Assembly (NCBI RefSeq): GCF_004011865.1
Contig: NZ_RKLP01000012.1
Location: forward strand, 124,001-188,000
Source: Prescottella agglutinans
GTDB lineage: Bacteria > Actinomycetota > Actinomycetes > Mycobacteriales > Mycobacteriaceae
Length of the DNA stretch: 64,000 nt
Direction of reading: 5' to 3'
Below the pieces are notes generated by a model. That model searched no databases, was not told where the DNA came from, and was given only the letters and a program-made list of their open reading frames with translations. The translations under genes were made by a program, and so were the position numbers. Positions 27,830 through 37,395 of this stretch are shown here, one piece after another (position 1 is the stretch's first letter; each line of letters starts with the position of its first letter).

Positions 27830-28312
27830 CTACGCGGGCTCGAGGTCGCGCTCGAACTCGATTTCATCCCGAAGCTGGATCTTGTAGTAGCCCACGTCGG
27901 GGATGTCCGGCTTCAGGGTCCGTCTCGCCTCGTCCACTGCGCCGCATCGAACGGCCGACAGGCGGAAGCCGCGCCGCTGGTAGAACTGCATCGAGTCGAG
28001 GTTGTCGTTCGTCGTGACCAACCACAGTCGCGAACAGCCTTGTGCACGGGCGACTTGGGCGATGCGTTCGATGAGTGCGGTGCCGACGCCGCCCCATTGG
28101 TCGGATGCGCGCATGTTCACGATTTCGCAGTTCGTGCCGTCGATGTCGTAGATCAGCACCCCGACCGTCTCGCCGTCGGTCAATGCGATCAGGGCCGGGC
28201 GGTCGCGTGCGTCGACCAATTCGCCGCGCCGGGCGATCTGGGCGGTGTGCTGCGCCTGGAGGAATGACGTCAGGCGTGGCTCTCTTGCGGGTACCTCATA
28301 GATGTCGACCAT
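27830..28312 (-). CDS. GNAT family N-acetyltransferase
   Basis: A 160-residue GCN5-type acetyltransferase. The acetyl-CoA loop reads QWGGVGTALIERI (motif A, Q/R-x-x-G-x-G/A form), followed by LWLVTTNDNLDSMQFYQRRGF, the motif B signature. The ATG at 28312 is preferred although the open frame extends upstream, because the extension runs through the SDR remnant in another frame. It acetylates an unknown amine in the cytoplasm. It sits alone inside the decayed island, flanked by pseudogene fragments, which suggests acquisition or survival from a lost cluster. Confidence 0.85.
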   Translation of the reverse strand: MVDIYEVPAREPRLTSFLQAQHTAQIARRGELVDARDRPALIALTDGETVGVLIYDIDGTNCEIVNMRASDQWGGVGTALIERIAQVARAQGCSRLWLVTTNDNLDSMQFYQRRGFRLSAVRCGAVDEARRTLKPDIPDVGYYKIQLRDEIEFERDLEPA

Positions 28313-28374
28313 CGTCCCTATTTTCCTCGCCCCACCGAGGCTGGACCAGGGTGGATCTTCGGGTTGGGTCAGGA

Positions 28375-28470
28375 TCACATATCCATGCCGCCGTTGACGC
28401 TCCACGCCTGTCCGGTGATGTAGGAGGAGGCGTCGGCGGCCAGGAAGTGCACGACCCGTTGCGTCTTCCT
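28375..28470 (-). pseudogene. C-terminal remnant of an SDR (FabG-like)
   Basis: The reverse strand encodes VVHFLAADASSYITGQAWSV-NGGMDM and a stop at 28375. This is the standard C-terminal end of 3-oxoacyl-ACP-reductase-like SDRs. Upstream of about 28470 the frame loses similarity, so at least 220 residues of the enzyme are gone. Confidence 0.65.
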
Positions 28471-29018
28471 CGGGCCGTCCCGCCCGGCCGGCGGGGTCGA
28501 TCCAGCGACGACGGCGAAGTTCGCGATGCATCAGGCCGGGTAGGGGCTGGTGATCGGCAGGTCGAGCAGTGGGCAGGCGCTGGTCCTTCGCCTGATCGAG
28601 ATACAGACACTTGAGGGCCGGGTGGATTCAACCGGGGGACTGCCCACGATCGATGAGGCTGGGCTACGAACACCCGACCGTGCAGTGCAACCGCCGACGG
28701 GCCGACGATCCGTGCGCGTGCTGCAAGACCGTCACGATCCGCGACGAGGACCAACCCAGAACCCGCATGCCGTTTCCGCACGGAACCAAACAATGGTTTG
28801 CGTCGTATCACCGCAGAGTGCCGAGAAAACGAGATTCGTGCGAACAACGCACCGATAGGTGAACTCAACGGCATCTGATGTGTGAACACCCTGACCGGGG
28901 AGGGAGGAAGCATCTGATCTGTCTGATGGGCCGTAGCCGCCCGCAGGACGAGGCGCCGAGACCTGCCGCGCGACGGATCGCGCGGCAGGCCCGGGCGTTG
29001 TCCCCAGGAGTATTCGGT
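28471..29018. other. Right boundary of the accessory island, with possible transposase remnant
   Basis: About 550 bases without an intact gene. The forward frame 28611-28862 encodes CACCKTVTIRDED then PFPHGTKQWFASYHRR, which recalls the C-terminal part of a DDE-type transposase family common in mycobacterial mobile DNA (R-P-x-GT-x-W-x-x-SY-x-RR). The downstream continuation is out of frame or stopped. After 28863 the sequence leads into the intact yeiH-type gene. Confidence 0.35.
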
Positions 29019-30071
29019 TCAGACCAGCAGGACCCCGACGAGCGCGATGAGCGCCACCCAGACCGTCGACGCGGCGGCGAGGACGAAGGGCCGGATGCCG
29101 ACCTTCTTGATCGTCGCGATGCGGACGCCGGCACCCAGCGCGAACATCGCGGCCGTCAACAGTGCGGTCTGCAGCCAGCTCGCCACGGAAAGGACGCCTG
29201 CCGGAACGAATCCCATCGAACGGATGACCACGAACCCGAGGAACGCGACGACGAAGAACGGAACCAGCGGGGGTCGCGTGGAGGTGGTGCTCTGCTCGAC
29301 CGACCGCCGGCGCTGCATCACGCTCAGGACGGCCATCACGGGGGCCAGCATGAGGACCCGGGCCAGCTTGACGATCGTCGCCACGGTCAGGGCCGCGGTG
29401 CCGATGATCCCGCCGGCGGCGACGACCTGCGCGACCTCGTGGATCGATCCGCCTGCCCACAGTCCCGCCTGCATGTCGTCGAATCCGAGCGCGTTCGAGA
29501 GCAGTGGGATGGTCGGAATCATCAGCGTGCCGAAGATCACGACGAGCGCCACGGCGGTGAGGACCTCTTCCTCCTCCGCCTCCACGACACCGTCCGCTGC
29601 GGCCACCGCCGCGGCACCGCAGATGGAGAAGCCGCAGGCGATGAGCACCCGTTGGGTCCACGAGAGGCCCAGCAGGCCGCCCACGAACATGGTGCCGACG
29701 ATTCCGAGAACGACGATCGCGACGACCATCGCGATGACGCCCCATCCGAGTCCCAGGATGTCGCTCAGAACCAGCTGCAGACCGAGCAGTGCGATCCCGA
29801 CCCGCAGAAGCTTCTTGGACGAGAATGTGATTCCCGCACCGAAACTCGCGGGCAGCACAACCAGATTGGCCACCAGCGCGCCCATCACGATCGCGATCAG
29901 CAGTGGGCTCAGCGTGGGGACGAAGTGCCTGATGCCCATCGCGATGGCGGCCGCGGCGGCCGACAGTGCAATGCCCGGCACGTAGGCACGGACTCCGTCC
30001 AGTCGAGAGGCGGCTGCGGGGGAGGGGGGTGGAGCGACCAGTTCGTCTTGCTGCCCCAGTTCGGATTTCAC
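29019..30071 (-). CDS. YeiH-type putative sulfate/anion exporter (UPF0324)
   Basis: A 350-residue membrane protein with about 9-10 helices. It carries the family signature FSICGAAAVAAADGVV, followed by the EEEE stretch and AGGSIHEVAQVVAAG. YeiH homologues are thought to move sulfate or other small anions. The GTG at 30071 is preferred, with GGAGGA 10 bases upstream; the open frame extends further but the extra residues are polar and non-family. It is divergent from a LysR regulator, which is the usual arrangement for this family. An AT-rich palindrome lies between them. Confidence 0.87.
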   Translation of the reverse strand: MKSELGQQDELVAPPPSPAAASRLDGVRAYVPGIALSAAAAAIAMGIRHFVPTLSPLLIAIVMGALVANLVVLPASFGAGITFSSKKLLRVGIALLGLQLVLSDILGLGWGVIAMVVAIVVLGIVGTMFVGGLLGLSWTQRVLIACGFSICGAAAVAAADGVVEAEEEEVLTAVALVVIFGTLMIPTIPLLSNALGFDDMQAGLWAGGSIHEVAQVVAAGGIIGTAALTVATIVKLARVLMLAPVMAVLSVMQRRRSVEQSTTSTRPPLVPFFVVAFLGFVVIRSMGFVPAGVLSVASWLQTALLTAAMFALGAGVRIATIKKVGIRPFVLAAASTVWVALIALVGVLLV

Positions 30072-30127
30072 AGGACAACGATCCTCCATCGGTCGTTTGT
30101 TCGGTAGAGCTCGATTGGGCAACACCT

Positions 30128-30144
30128 CATATCGAATTGATATG
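30128..30144. promoter_or_regulatory. LysR-type operator (T-N11-A palindrome)
   Basis: CATATC-GAATT-GATATG, a perfect 6-bp inverted repeat in the yeiH-lysR intergenic region. It contains the T-N11-A pattern of LysR boxes and overlaps a TATGAT -10-like element for the LysR gene. Confidence 0.55.
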
Positions 30145-30172
30145 ATCTTCCCGGCCGCCATACACTCGACGC

Positions 30173-31096
30173 ATGTCTCCCCGGTCGCTCGACTTCACTG
30201 CGCTCGAATTGTTGGTCAACGTCAGTGACTGTGGAAGTCTCAGCGCTGCAAGTCGACTCGTGGGAATGGCGCAGCCCAACGCGAGTCGCTGCATCAAGCA
30301 GTTGGAACGCCGGTTCGGGATGACGCTGCTGCGACGTAGCACCACCGGATCGGTCCTCACGCCCAGCGGGACTGTGGTGGCCTACTGGGCTCGAAAGATA
30401 TTGGACGACACGGAGAAGCTGCTCGAAGTAGTCGACGGCCTGCGGGCGGAACGGTCGCGCGGACTGCGCGTGAGTGCCAGCATGACCGTCGCTGAGCATC
30501 TGATGCCGTTGTGGTTGGGCCGCTTTCGCCAGTCGCATCCGGAGCTGACGATCCATCTCGAGGTGCAGAACTCCCTGCGAGTGTTCGAGCAGATCTCCGA
30601 CGGCTCGTGCGAGTTGGGCTTCGTCGAGTCGCCGACCATCCCGAAGCGGCTCGAGAGTACGCCCGTAGCTCGGGATCGCCTGGTGATCGTCGTCCACCCG
30701 GGGCATCCGTGGGCGACCCGCACCCGGCCCGTTACCGCGCCCGAACTCGCGATGACACCGTTGATCGTCCGCGAGCCCGGTTCGGGTACGCGGACCACGC
30801 TGGACCTCGCGCTCGAACCCCACCCGCGGGCCGCCCCGCTCCTGGAACTCGGCAGTTCGGGCGCGATCCGGAGCAGCGTTCTGGCGGGGGTGGGGCCCGC
30901 GGTGTTGAGCACTCTCGCGGTCGCGGACGCCGTCGCGTCCGGTGATCTCACGGTGGTGGAGGTCGACGGGCTGAAGCTCGATCGGACCCTGCGCGCCGTG
31001 TGGAGCGCGCAGGGGCCACTGCACACCGCCGCGGACGAGTTGGTGCGGATGGCACGCGATTTCGGAAGCGAACGCCTCGCGCGACGACGAGCGTGA
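30173..31096 (+). CDS. LysR-type transcriptional regulator
   Basis: A 307-residue LTTR: the N-terminal winged HTH is LSAASRLVGMAQPNASRCIKQLE and the periplasmic-binding-protein-like effector domain starts near 90. It is divergent from the YeiH exporter, which it probably controls through the CATATC/GATATG palindrome. CysB-like or YeiE-like members regulate yeiH in other bacteria, but the effector here cannot be read. The 53 bases after it lead into the convergent metE gene. Confidence 0.9.
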   Translation: MSPRSLDFTALELLVNVSDCGSLSAASRLVGMAQPNASRCIKQLERRFGMTLLRRSTTGSVLTPSGTVVAYWARKILDDTEKLLEVVDGLRAERSRGLRVSASMTVAEHLMPLWLGRFRQSHPELTIHLEVQNSLRVFEQISDGSCELGFVESPTIPKRLESTPVARDRLVIVVHPGHPWATRTRPVTAPELAMTPLIVREPGSGTRTTLDLALEPHPRAAPLLELGSSGAIRSSVLAGVGPAVLSTLAVADAVASGDLTVVEVDGLKLDRTLRAVWSAQGPLHTAADELVRMARDFGSERLARRRA

Positions 31097-31149
31097 GCGG
31101 GGCCTCCGGTGTCCCGGCCACACGGGACCGGGACACCGGGGTCGGTCTT

Positions 31150-33411
31150 CTAGATCTCGGCACGCACCAGGCGCGCGGCCTCGACGAGGTTCCGGAGCGA
31201 CGCCTCCACCTCGACGTTGCCACGGGTCTTGAGGCCGCAGTCCGGGTTGGCCCACAGCCGCTCGACGGGGACGGCCTTCAGCGCCGCACGCAGCGACGCG
31301 GCGATCTCGTCGACCGACGGCACTCGCGGCGAGTGGATGTCGTAGACGCCGGGGCCCACGCCCAGATCGAAGCCGACGGCGTTGAGGTCGTCGAGAATCT
31401 CCATGTGCGACCGGGCCGCCTCGATGGACGTGACGTCGGCGTCCAAGCCCGCGATCGCGGCGATGACCTCACCGAACTCCGAATAGCACAGGTGGGTGTG
31501 GATCGCGGTCGTGTCGGCGATGCCCGACGTCGCAAGTCGGAAGGCGCCGACGGCCCAGTCCAGGTAGGCGGGCTGGTCGGCCGCCCGCAGCGGCAGCAGC
31601 TCCCGCAGCGCCGGCTCGTCCACCTGGATCACCCTCGCGCCGGACGCCTCGAGGTCGATCGTCTCGTCACGGATCGCGAGGGCGACCTGGTCGGCCGACT
31701 CCGCGAGCGGCTGGTCGTCACGCACGAACGACCACGCCAGGATCGTGACGGGGCCGGTGAGCATGCCCTTGACCGGCTTGTCGGTGAGCGACTGCGCGTA
31801 CGAGATCCAGTCGACCGTCATGGGCTTGGGCCGCCGCACGTCGCCGAACAGGATCGGCGGGCGGACGCAGCGGCTGCCGTACGACTGCACCCAACCGTTC
31901 GCGGTGGCGAAGAACCCGTCGAGCTGTTCGGCGAAGTACTGGACCATGTCGTTGCGTTCGGGCTCGCCGTGGACGAGCACATCCAGCCCCAGCTTCTCCT
32001 GCAGCGCAACCACATCGGCGATCTCCGCCCGCATGCGGCGCTCGTACTCGGCCTGATCGATGTCACCCTTGCGCAGGGCGGCGCGGGCCACGCGGATCGC
32101 GGTGGTCTGCGGGTACGAACCGATCGTGGTGGTCGGCAGCTGCGGCAGGGGCAGGTCGATGGCCTGGACGGCGCGACGATCGGCCGCCGGGATGCGCGTG
32201 CGGTCGGCGTCCGTCAGGGCGGCGAGGCGGTCGCGGATCGCGTCGTCGTGCAGGCGCGGATCGGCGGCCCGCGTCGCTGCCGCGGCGCGGGCGTCGGACA
32301 GTTCGTCCGCGATCGTGTCACGCCCGTGCCGTAGAGCGGTCGCGAGAGCGGCGACCTCGCCGATCTTCTCCGAGCCGAACGCCAGCCACGACCGCAGTGC
32401 GCGGTCGAGGCCGTCCTCGCCCTCGAGCGTGTAGGGGACGTGCAGCAACGAGCACGACGTTGACACGGCCACGGAACCCGCACGCTCCCGAAGGGTTTCG
32501 AGGATCTCCAGCGATCCGTCGAGCCCGTTGCGCCAGACGTTGCGGCCGTCGACGACACCCGCGACGACGTGCTTGCGCTCGAGCCCCGGCGTCGAGGCGA
32601 CCGAGTCGAGCGAGCCCGCGACGAGGTCGACGGCGATGCCTTCGACCCCGGTCTCGGCGAGTGTCGGCAACGCGTCCCCGAGGTCACCGAAGTACGACGC
32701 CACCAGGATTGCCGGGCGGTGGTCCACGGCGGCGAGGCGGTCGTACACCGCCCGCGTCGCGGCGAGTTCGGCACCGGTGCGGTCGGCGACCAGCGCCGGT
32801 TCGTCGATCTGGACCCACTCGACACCGGCGTCGGCGAGCCTGCCCAGCAGATCCGCGTACAGCGGAACGATGTCGTCGAGGCGGTCCAGCGGCGACTGGT
32901 TCTCGAACTTCGCCAGCAGCAGGAAGGTGACCGGGCCGATCACCACCGGGCGGGCCGGAACGCCCAGTGCCCGAGCCTCCTCGACCTCGCCGAGCACCTT
33001 CGCCGGGTGGAGCGTGAACGTCGTCGCCGGGGTGATCTCGGGAACGAGGTAGTGGTAGTTGGTGTCGAACCACTTCGTCATCTCGAGCGGAGCCACGTCG
33101 GCGTTGCCGCGGGCGGCCGCGAAGTATCGGTCCAGTTCGTCGCCGATCCCGGTGACCCGCTCGGGCAGCGCCCCCAGCATCGCGGCGGTGTCGAGCATCT
33201 GGTCGTAGTACGAGAAGACGTTGACCGGGACGGAGTCGATGCCCGACTCGACCAGTTCGGTCCACGTCTGTCGGCGCAGTTCCCTGCCGACCGATTCGAG
33301 TGCGGCGGCGTCGAGGTTCCCGGCCCAGTAGGCCTCGACTGCCTTCTTGAGTTCGCGACGGGGTCCGATGCGCGGGGAGCCCAGCACGGTTGCGGTGAAA
33401 GCGGATGTCAC
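31150..33411 (-). CDS. metE: Cobalamin-independent methionine synthase
   Basis: A 753-residue MetE that transfers the methyl group of 5-methyltetrahydropteroyl-triglutamate to homocysteine. Both barrel halves are present. Zinc ligands are visible in [10 protein letters not shown] (His and Cys) and near the end in [10 protein letters not shown] (Cys), with a Glu between. The GTG at 33411 gives the usual N-terminus [23 protein letters not shown] and has GGAGAAC 6 bases upstream. The upstream cobalamin riboswitch should silence it when vitamin B12 is plentiful, which implies that the cell also has the B12-dependent MetH. Confidence 0.96.
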   Translation of the reverse strand: MTSAFTATVLGSPRIGPRRELKKAVEAYWAGNLDAAALESVGRELRRQTWTELVESGIDSVPVNVFSYYDQMLDTAAMLGALPERVTGIGDELDRYFAAARGNADVAPLEMTKWFDTNYHYLVPEITPATTFTLHPAKVLGEVEEARALGVPARPVVIGPVTFLLLAKFENQSPLDRLDDIVPLYADLLGRLADAGVEWVQIDEPALVADRTGAELAATRAVYDRLAAVDHRPAILVASYFGDLGDALPTLAETGVEGIAVDLVAGSLDSVASTPGLERKHVVAGVVDGRNVWRNGLDGSLEILETLRERAGSVAVSTSCSLLHVPYTLEGEDGLDRALRSWLAFGSEKIGEVAALATALRHGRDTIADELSDARAAAATRAADPRLHDDAIRDRLAALTDADRTRIPAADRRAVQAIDLPLPQLPTTTIGSYPQTTAIRVARAALRKGDIDQAEYERRMRAEIADVVALQEKLGLDVLVHGEPERNDMVQYFAEQLDGFFATANGWVQSYGSRCVRPPILFGDVRRPKPMTVDWISYAQSLTDKPVKGMLTGPVTILAWSFVRDDQPLAESADQVALAIRDETIDLEASGARVIQVDEPALRELLPLRAADQPAYLDWAVGAFRLATSGIADTTAIHTHLCYSEFGEVIAAIAGLDADVTSIEAARSHMEILDDLNAVGFDLGVGPGVYDIHSPRVPSVDEIAASLRAALKAVPVERLWANPDCGLKTRGNVEVEASLRNLVEAARLVRAEI

Positions 33412-33547
33412 GGTGTTCTCCAGTTGCTCACAGCGTGGATGGTCACCGCCGGCAGACGAGAAGAAGCGAGCCCCTGGTGCGCGCCCGCCAGCGGGCAGCA
33501 CGAAGTACCGAGCCGATCTACTCGCCTTTTCCACGAGGCGGTGGACC

Positions 33548-33740
33548 GTCGGGCACGGCGTGCCCGACACAGCCGGCAGGTCTTCGGACTCGTGGGCGCT
33601 CGGGCGGTTGCGAAACCGCCGAACCTACTGGCCGTCGCTTCCCAGACCTGTCGGTCCAGTGCGTGTGACGGCGGTCGTTCCCACTCACCGCTGCGGGACA
33701 GTCCCGGACTTCCACCGGGTTCCCTCTCGCACCCGTCGGT
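33548..33740 (-). promoter_or_regulatory. Cobalamin (B12) riboswitch of metE
   Basis: Read leftward, the strand has GAGAGGGAACCCGGTGGAAG, TCCGGGACTGTCCCGCAGCG, and the B12 box near 33575-33592 (GAGTCCGAAGACCTGCCGGC). These match the conserved blocks of cobalamin riboswitches in order and spacing. Directly after the aptamer, a 9-bp stem with a 3-base loop (33548-33568) may be part of the expression platform. No U-tract follows, so translational control or another mode is possible. Confidence 0.88.
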
Positions 33741-33846
33741 CTCGCGACCGCGAATGCTTCGACGCCGGGGCGGTCTTCGGGGCTCCTCACGACCGCGCCA
33801 GGCGAACCAGCTGCATCGTCCAGCATAGGACGTCCACGGCAGACGT

Positions 33847-34455
33847 CTAGAGCCAACCGTTGGCGTCCGCTATTCGAACGGCCTCCGTGCGGTTCTCCGC
33901 GCCGGTCTTGCCGATCGCCGACGACAGGTGGTTGCGGACCGTACCGGCGGAGAGGAACAACGTGGCCGCGATGGACGCGACGGAGGCACCGTCGCGGGCG
34001 GCCAGGAGCACCTCGGTCTCGCGCTCGGTGAGCGGCGACTCCCCGCTGACGAGGCTGTCGGCCGCGAGCGTCGGATCGACCACACGCAGTCCGGCATGAA
34101 CGCGCCGAACGGCGTCGGCCAGTTGACGCGCGGGAGTGTCCTTGACTACGAAGCCGGATGCGCCGGCCTGCAGTGCCCGGCGCAGATATCCGGGGCGACC
34201 GAACGTCGTCACGATCAGGACGCGCGTGTCGGGCGCGGCCTCGCGCAGCGCGACGGTGGCCGAGATTCCGTCCAGCCCTGGCATTTCCACGTCGAGCAGG
34301 GCGACGTCCGGACGGTGCAGGGCGGCCGCCGCCGCTACCTCGTCGCCGCGTCCCACCTCGGCCACGACGTCGAGGTCGGGCTCGAGTTCCAACAGGGCGG
34401 CGAGTGCTCCGCGCACGAGAGCCTGGTCGTCGGCCAGCAGCAGTCGGATCGTCAC
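33847..34455 (-). CDS. NarL/LuxR-type response regulator
   Basis: A 202-residue two-component regulator. The receiver domain has the acidic pair LADDQ at 9-10, the phospho-acceptor Asp55 in DVEMPG, and the Lys in VVKDTPA. The C-terminal LuxR HTH is LTERETEVLLAARDGASVAS with IAATLFLSAGTVRNHL. The GTG overlaps the stop codon of the kinase gene by 4 bases, so the pair is translationally coupled. It is the last gene of the ABC-transporter/kinase operon and probably controls that operon. Confidence 0.93.
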   Translation of the reverse strand: MTIRLLLADDQALVRGALAALLELEPDLDVVAEVGRGDEVAAAAALHRPDVALLDVEMPGLDGISATVALREAAPDTRVLIVTTFGRPGYLRRALQAGASGFVVKDTPARQLADAVRRVHAGLRVVDPTLAADSLVSGESPLTERETEVLLAARDGASVASIAATLFLSAGTVRNHLSSAIGKTGAENRTEAVRIADANGWL

Positions 34456-35585
34456 GGTGCCCCCTCGGCGATGACCTGGACCGAGAAGCCTCGCGGCCGG
34501 GGGTGGGTGACGATCACCCGGGCGCCGGATGCCGCGGCGCGCTCCCGGAGCCCGGTCAGCCCGTTGCCCGCGAGAAGCTCGTCTGTTCCCACGCCGTCGT
34601 CGACCACGGACACGTGACGGTCGTCGATCGTGACCGTGCATCGGGCTGCGCCGCTGTGCCGCACGACGTTCGTCACCGACTCCCGCACGGTCCAGGCGAA
34701 CAGCTCCCGTAGCCGGGTGGGGACGGCATCGGTGCTGTTGGGCAGGTCGGCCTCGATTCCGGCGGCCCGCAACGCCTCACGGGCGCGGGCGATCTCGACA
34801 GGCAGCGAGACGCCGCGGAACCCTTCGACGGCCGATCGGACGTCGGCGAGTGCATCCCGCGACAGGCGTTCGAGATCGTCCAGTTCGGTTCGGGCCCGGT
34901 CCACGTCGACGTCGAGCAGTCGGTTCGCGAGCTGGGCCTTGACCGTGATGACGGTGAGGGAATGTCCCAGGATGTCGTGCAGATCGCGGGCGATACGGCC
35001 GCGCTCCTCCTGCACCGCGCGCCGCTCGTCCTCCTCGCGGCGGTTCAGCAGTGCGATGTTGCGGTTCAACAGCGCGATGACGCCGGCCATCGCGAAGGCC
35101 GCCGCGCACACCGCGAGCGGCAGGCTCGACACGTTCCATCCCGCACGGGTGGCGAGCAGTTCCACGGCTCCGGCGACGGCGAGCGCGAACGTTCCGCCGG
35201 CGATCACCGGCAACAGGGCCACGCCGGCGACGGCCAGGAACACCGAAGCGGCCAGGCCGGATTCGCCGAGCGTCACGGTCATCACGACCGCGAGCCCGGT
35301 GAGGACGCCGAGTTCGAGGAGCGCCCGGGGCAGCGGTGGCCGCGTCTCGCGCCGCTGGAGGCGGCCGCGCCGGGAGTCCGAGAACACCAACAGAAAGACG
35401 ATGCCGAAGGCGATGGTCGCCGCGATCCCGATCCAGGCGCTCGGACGGCCGCGTTCCTCCCACCCGTGCTGGAGCGGCTCGGCGAGGAACACGAGCCACA
35501 CGGCGGCGAAGACGATGCCGAAGCGGCCCCACCGCTGCACTGCGGCGGGGCGTTCGGTGCTGATCACGTCGACCACGCTATACAC
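34452..35585 (-). CDS. Membrane sensor histidine kinase (HisKA_3)
   Basis: A 377-residue kinase of the NarL-partner class. About five membrane helices fill residues 20-180, a dimerization/phospho-acceptor segment follows with RIARDLHDILGH (His203), and the ATPase domain ends with VVDDGVGTDE and GNGLTGLRERA. The short loops suggest sensing within the membrane, as in LiaS/DesK-type kinases of cell-envelope stress. The GTG at 35585 overlaps the permease stop region; a GTG at 35576 is possible. It is coupled to the response regulator downstream. Confidence 0.9.
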   Translation of the reverse strand: MYSVVDVISTERPAAVQRWGRFGIVFAAVWLVFLAEPLQHGWEERGRPSAWIGIAATIAFGIVFLLVFSDSRRGRLQRRETRPPLPRALLELGVLTGLAVVMTVTLGESGLAASVFLAVAGVALLPVIAGGTFALAVAGAVELLATRAGWNVSSLPLAVCAAAFAMAGVIALLNRNIALLNRREEDERRAVQEERGRIARDLHDILGHSLTVITVKAQLANRLLDVDVDRARTELDDLERLSRDALADVRSAVEGFRGVSLPVEIARAREALRAAGIEADLPNSTDAVPTRLRELFAWTVRESVTNVVRHSGAARCTVTIDDRHVSVVDDGVGTDELLAGNGLTGLRERAAASGARVIVTHPRPRGFSVQVIAEGAP

Positions 35586-36354
35586 GGGCGGTGTCGCGCT
35601 GGAACCGCCACACGGAACCGCCGACGAAGATCCCGAGCCACACCACGACGTTGGCGATCCACGTCCACCGGACGGCGTCGCCGGTGAGCGGGGCGTGCAC
35701 CAGGTTCCCGATGCCGTACATGGGGGTGAACTGCGCGATCGTCGCCCACACCGAGTCGTCCTGCAGGGGAATGAACAGGCCGCCGCCGAACGCCATCAGT
35801 GCCAGCCCGGGGCCCAGGATCTGCATGACGTTCTCGCTCGGCAGCAGGTATCCCATGAAGAGGCCGAACGCCGCGAAGACCGAGGAACCGAGCCACGCGA
35901 TCACCGCCGTCGTCAGCCACAATGATCCGTCCATCCGCGCGGAGGTGAACGCGCCGACGGCGTAGACGACCGCCAGCGCGACCAGTCCCAGCGTCATCGC
36001 GACCACGAGCTTCACCGCGATGTAGGCGAGCGGGGACAGCGGGGTGAGCCGCAGTTGCCGGCTCCATCCGGACGCGCGTTCCACGGACACGGCCGCGCCG
36101 GTGCTGGTGGTCGCGATCATCGCGCCGTACAGCGCCATGCTGATCATGACGTAGGCGGTGACGTTGCCGCGGCCGGCGCTCTCGTCGGCGTAGCCCTGGC
36201 CGAGGCCGAAGACGAGGAAGAACACCGCGGGCATCACGAGCGTGAAGATCGCGGTCCGCCGGTTCCGTAACAGTCGGCGCAGCTCCAGTCGCAGCAGCGT
36301 GGAGTTGAAGGCGCCGAGGCGGACGGTCCGGCCGCGGGGGGCGAGTGTGTTCAT
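35578..36354 (-). CDS. ABC-2 type permease
   Basis: A 258-residue membrane protein with about six helices and the ABC-2 signature region around ASGWSRQLRLTPLSPLAYIA. It is the membrane half of a DrrB-like exporter. The ATG overlaps the stop of the ATPase gene by 4 bases (ATGA). In operons with a LiaS-type kinase, such exporters often handle peptide antibiotics or lipids and serve as co-sensors. The substrate is not readable. Confidence 0.9.
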   Translation of the reverse strand: MNTLAPRGRTVRLGAFNSTLLRLELRRLLRNRRTAIFTLVMPAVFFLVFGLGQGYADESAGRGNVTAYVMISMALYGAMIATTSTGAAVSVERASGWSRQLRLTPLSPLAYIAVKLVVAMTLGLVALAVVYAVGAFTSARMDGSLWLTTAVIAWLGSSVFAAFGLFMGYLLPSENVMQILGPGLALMAFGGGLFIPLQDDSVWATIAQFTPMYGIGNLVHAPLTGDAVRWTWIANVVVWLGIFVGGSVWRFQRDTARV

Positions 36355-37295
36355 CGGGCCTGTCCTTCGGTGTGGTCGGTGGTGAGCGCGATGAAGGCGT
36401 CTTCGAGTCCGCGCGAGGCGATTTCGAGGTCGCGCGCATCGGTGCGGGTGAGCAGATGGCGGGCCACCGCGTCGGTGTCCGCCGAGTGCACGACGAGCGT
36501 CTCGCCGCGCAGTTCGACGGCGTCCGCGTGCGGAATGGACTGCAGCAGTGCGGCGTCCGCGCCGGGAACCGTCGCGCGCAGGGTCCGCCCGGCCGCCATG
36601 GCCTTGACCTCGGCGGCGGTCCCGTCGGCCACGATCTGTCCGCGTCGCACCAGCACGATCCGGTCGGCGTACGCGTCGGCCTCCTCGAGGTAGTGGGTGG
36701 CGAAGACGACGGTGCGGCCCGCGTCGGCATCGGACCGGATCGCCACCCAGAACCCGCGCCGGCCCTCGACATCCATGCCCGCGGTCGGTTCGTCGAGCAG
36801 GATCAGCGACGGATCGGGCAGCAGCGCCATCGCGAACCGCAGCCGTTGCTGCTGCCCACCCGAGCACTTGCGGACCGGTCGATCGGTGATGTCGAGGATG
36901 CCGGCGCGGCGCAGCACCTCGTCGACCGGGCGCGGCCGCGGATACAGGCTGGCGGTCAGTTGCACGGTCTCGCCGACGGTCAGTTCTGGCAGCAACCCTC
37001 CGGTCTGCATCACCGCCGACACCCACCCCCGAGCGATGGCGTCCCGGGGTGCCGTCCCGAACACCTCGACCGTGCCCGAACTCGGCCGCGTGAGACCGAG
37101 AATCATGTCGACCGTGGTGGTCTTGCCGGCACCGTTGGGGCCGAGGAAGGCCACCACCTCGCCGGGGCGGATCGTCAGGTCCAGGCCCCGGACGGCGTGC
37201 ACCTGACCGAAGTGCTTGTGGATTCCGGTCAGGCGCACCGGGTCCGCGGTGTGCGGGCTCGGCCCGAGTGGGGAAAGGGTCTGCGCTGTGGTCAT
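36351..37295 (-). CDS. ABC transporter ATPase (DrrA-type)
   Basis: A 314-residue ATPase. Walker A is GPNGAGKTT, the signature is the variant KCSGGQQQR, Walker B is LILLDEPTAGMD, and the switch His is in ATHYLEEAD. A C-terminal extension of about 80 residues is typical of DrrA/CcmA-like drug exporters. The ATG at 37295 has GAGGGC upstream; an earlier frame extension is Arg-rich and unlikely. It is the first gene of an operon ATPase - permease - kinase - response regulator, all overlapping by a few bases. Confidence 0.93.
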   Translation of the reverse strand: MTTAQTLSPLGPSPHTADPVRLTGIHKHFGQVHAVRGLDLTIRPGEVVAFLGPNGAGKTTTVDMILGLTRPSSGTVEVFGTAPRDAIARGWVSAVMQTGGLLPELTVGETVQLTASLYPRPRPVDEVLRRAGILDITDRPVRKCSGGQQQRLRFAMALLPDPSLILLDEPTAGMDVEGRRGFWVAIRSDADAGRTVVFATHYLEEADAYADRIVLVRRGQIVADGTAAEVKAMAAGRTLRATVPGADAALLQSIPHADAVELRGETLVVHSADTDAVARHLLTRTDARDLEIASRGLEDAFIALTTDHTEGQAR

Positions 37296-37395
37296 GCCCT
37301 CGAATCTGCCCGGGAGATCCCGCCCGGCCCTCACACGTCCGTCACGAACGGACCGTGACATTTGTCAGGGGCCGACGCCGGGGCAGCTGCGCGGA

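Noticed and set aside
31000-32334. A 444-codon forward frame opposite metE
   Set aside because: Shadow of metE, which has conserved zinc ligands and a riboswitch.
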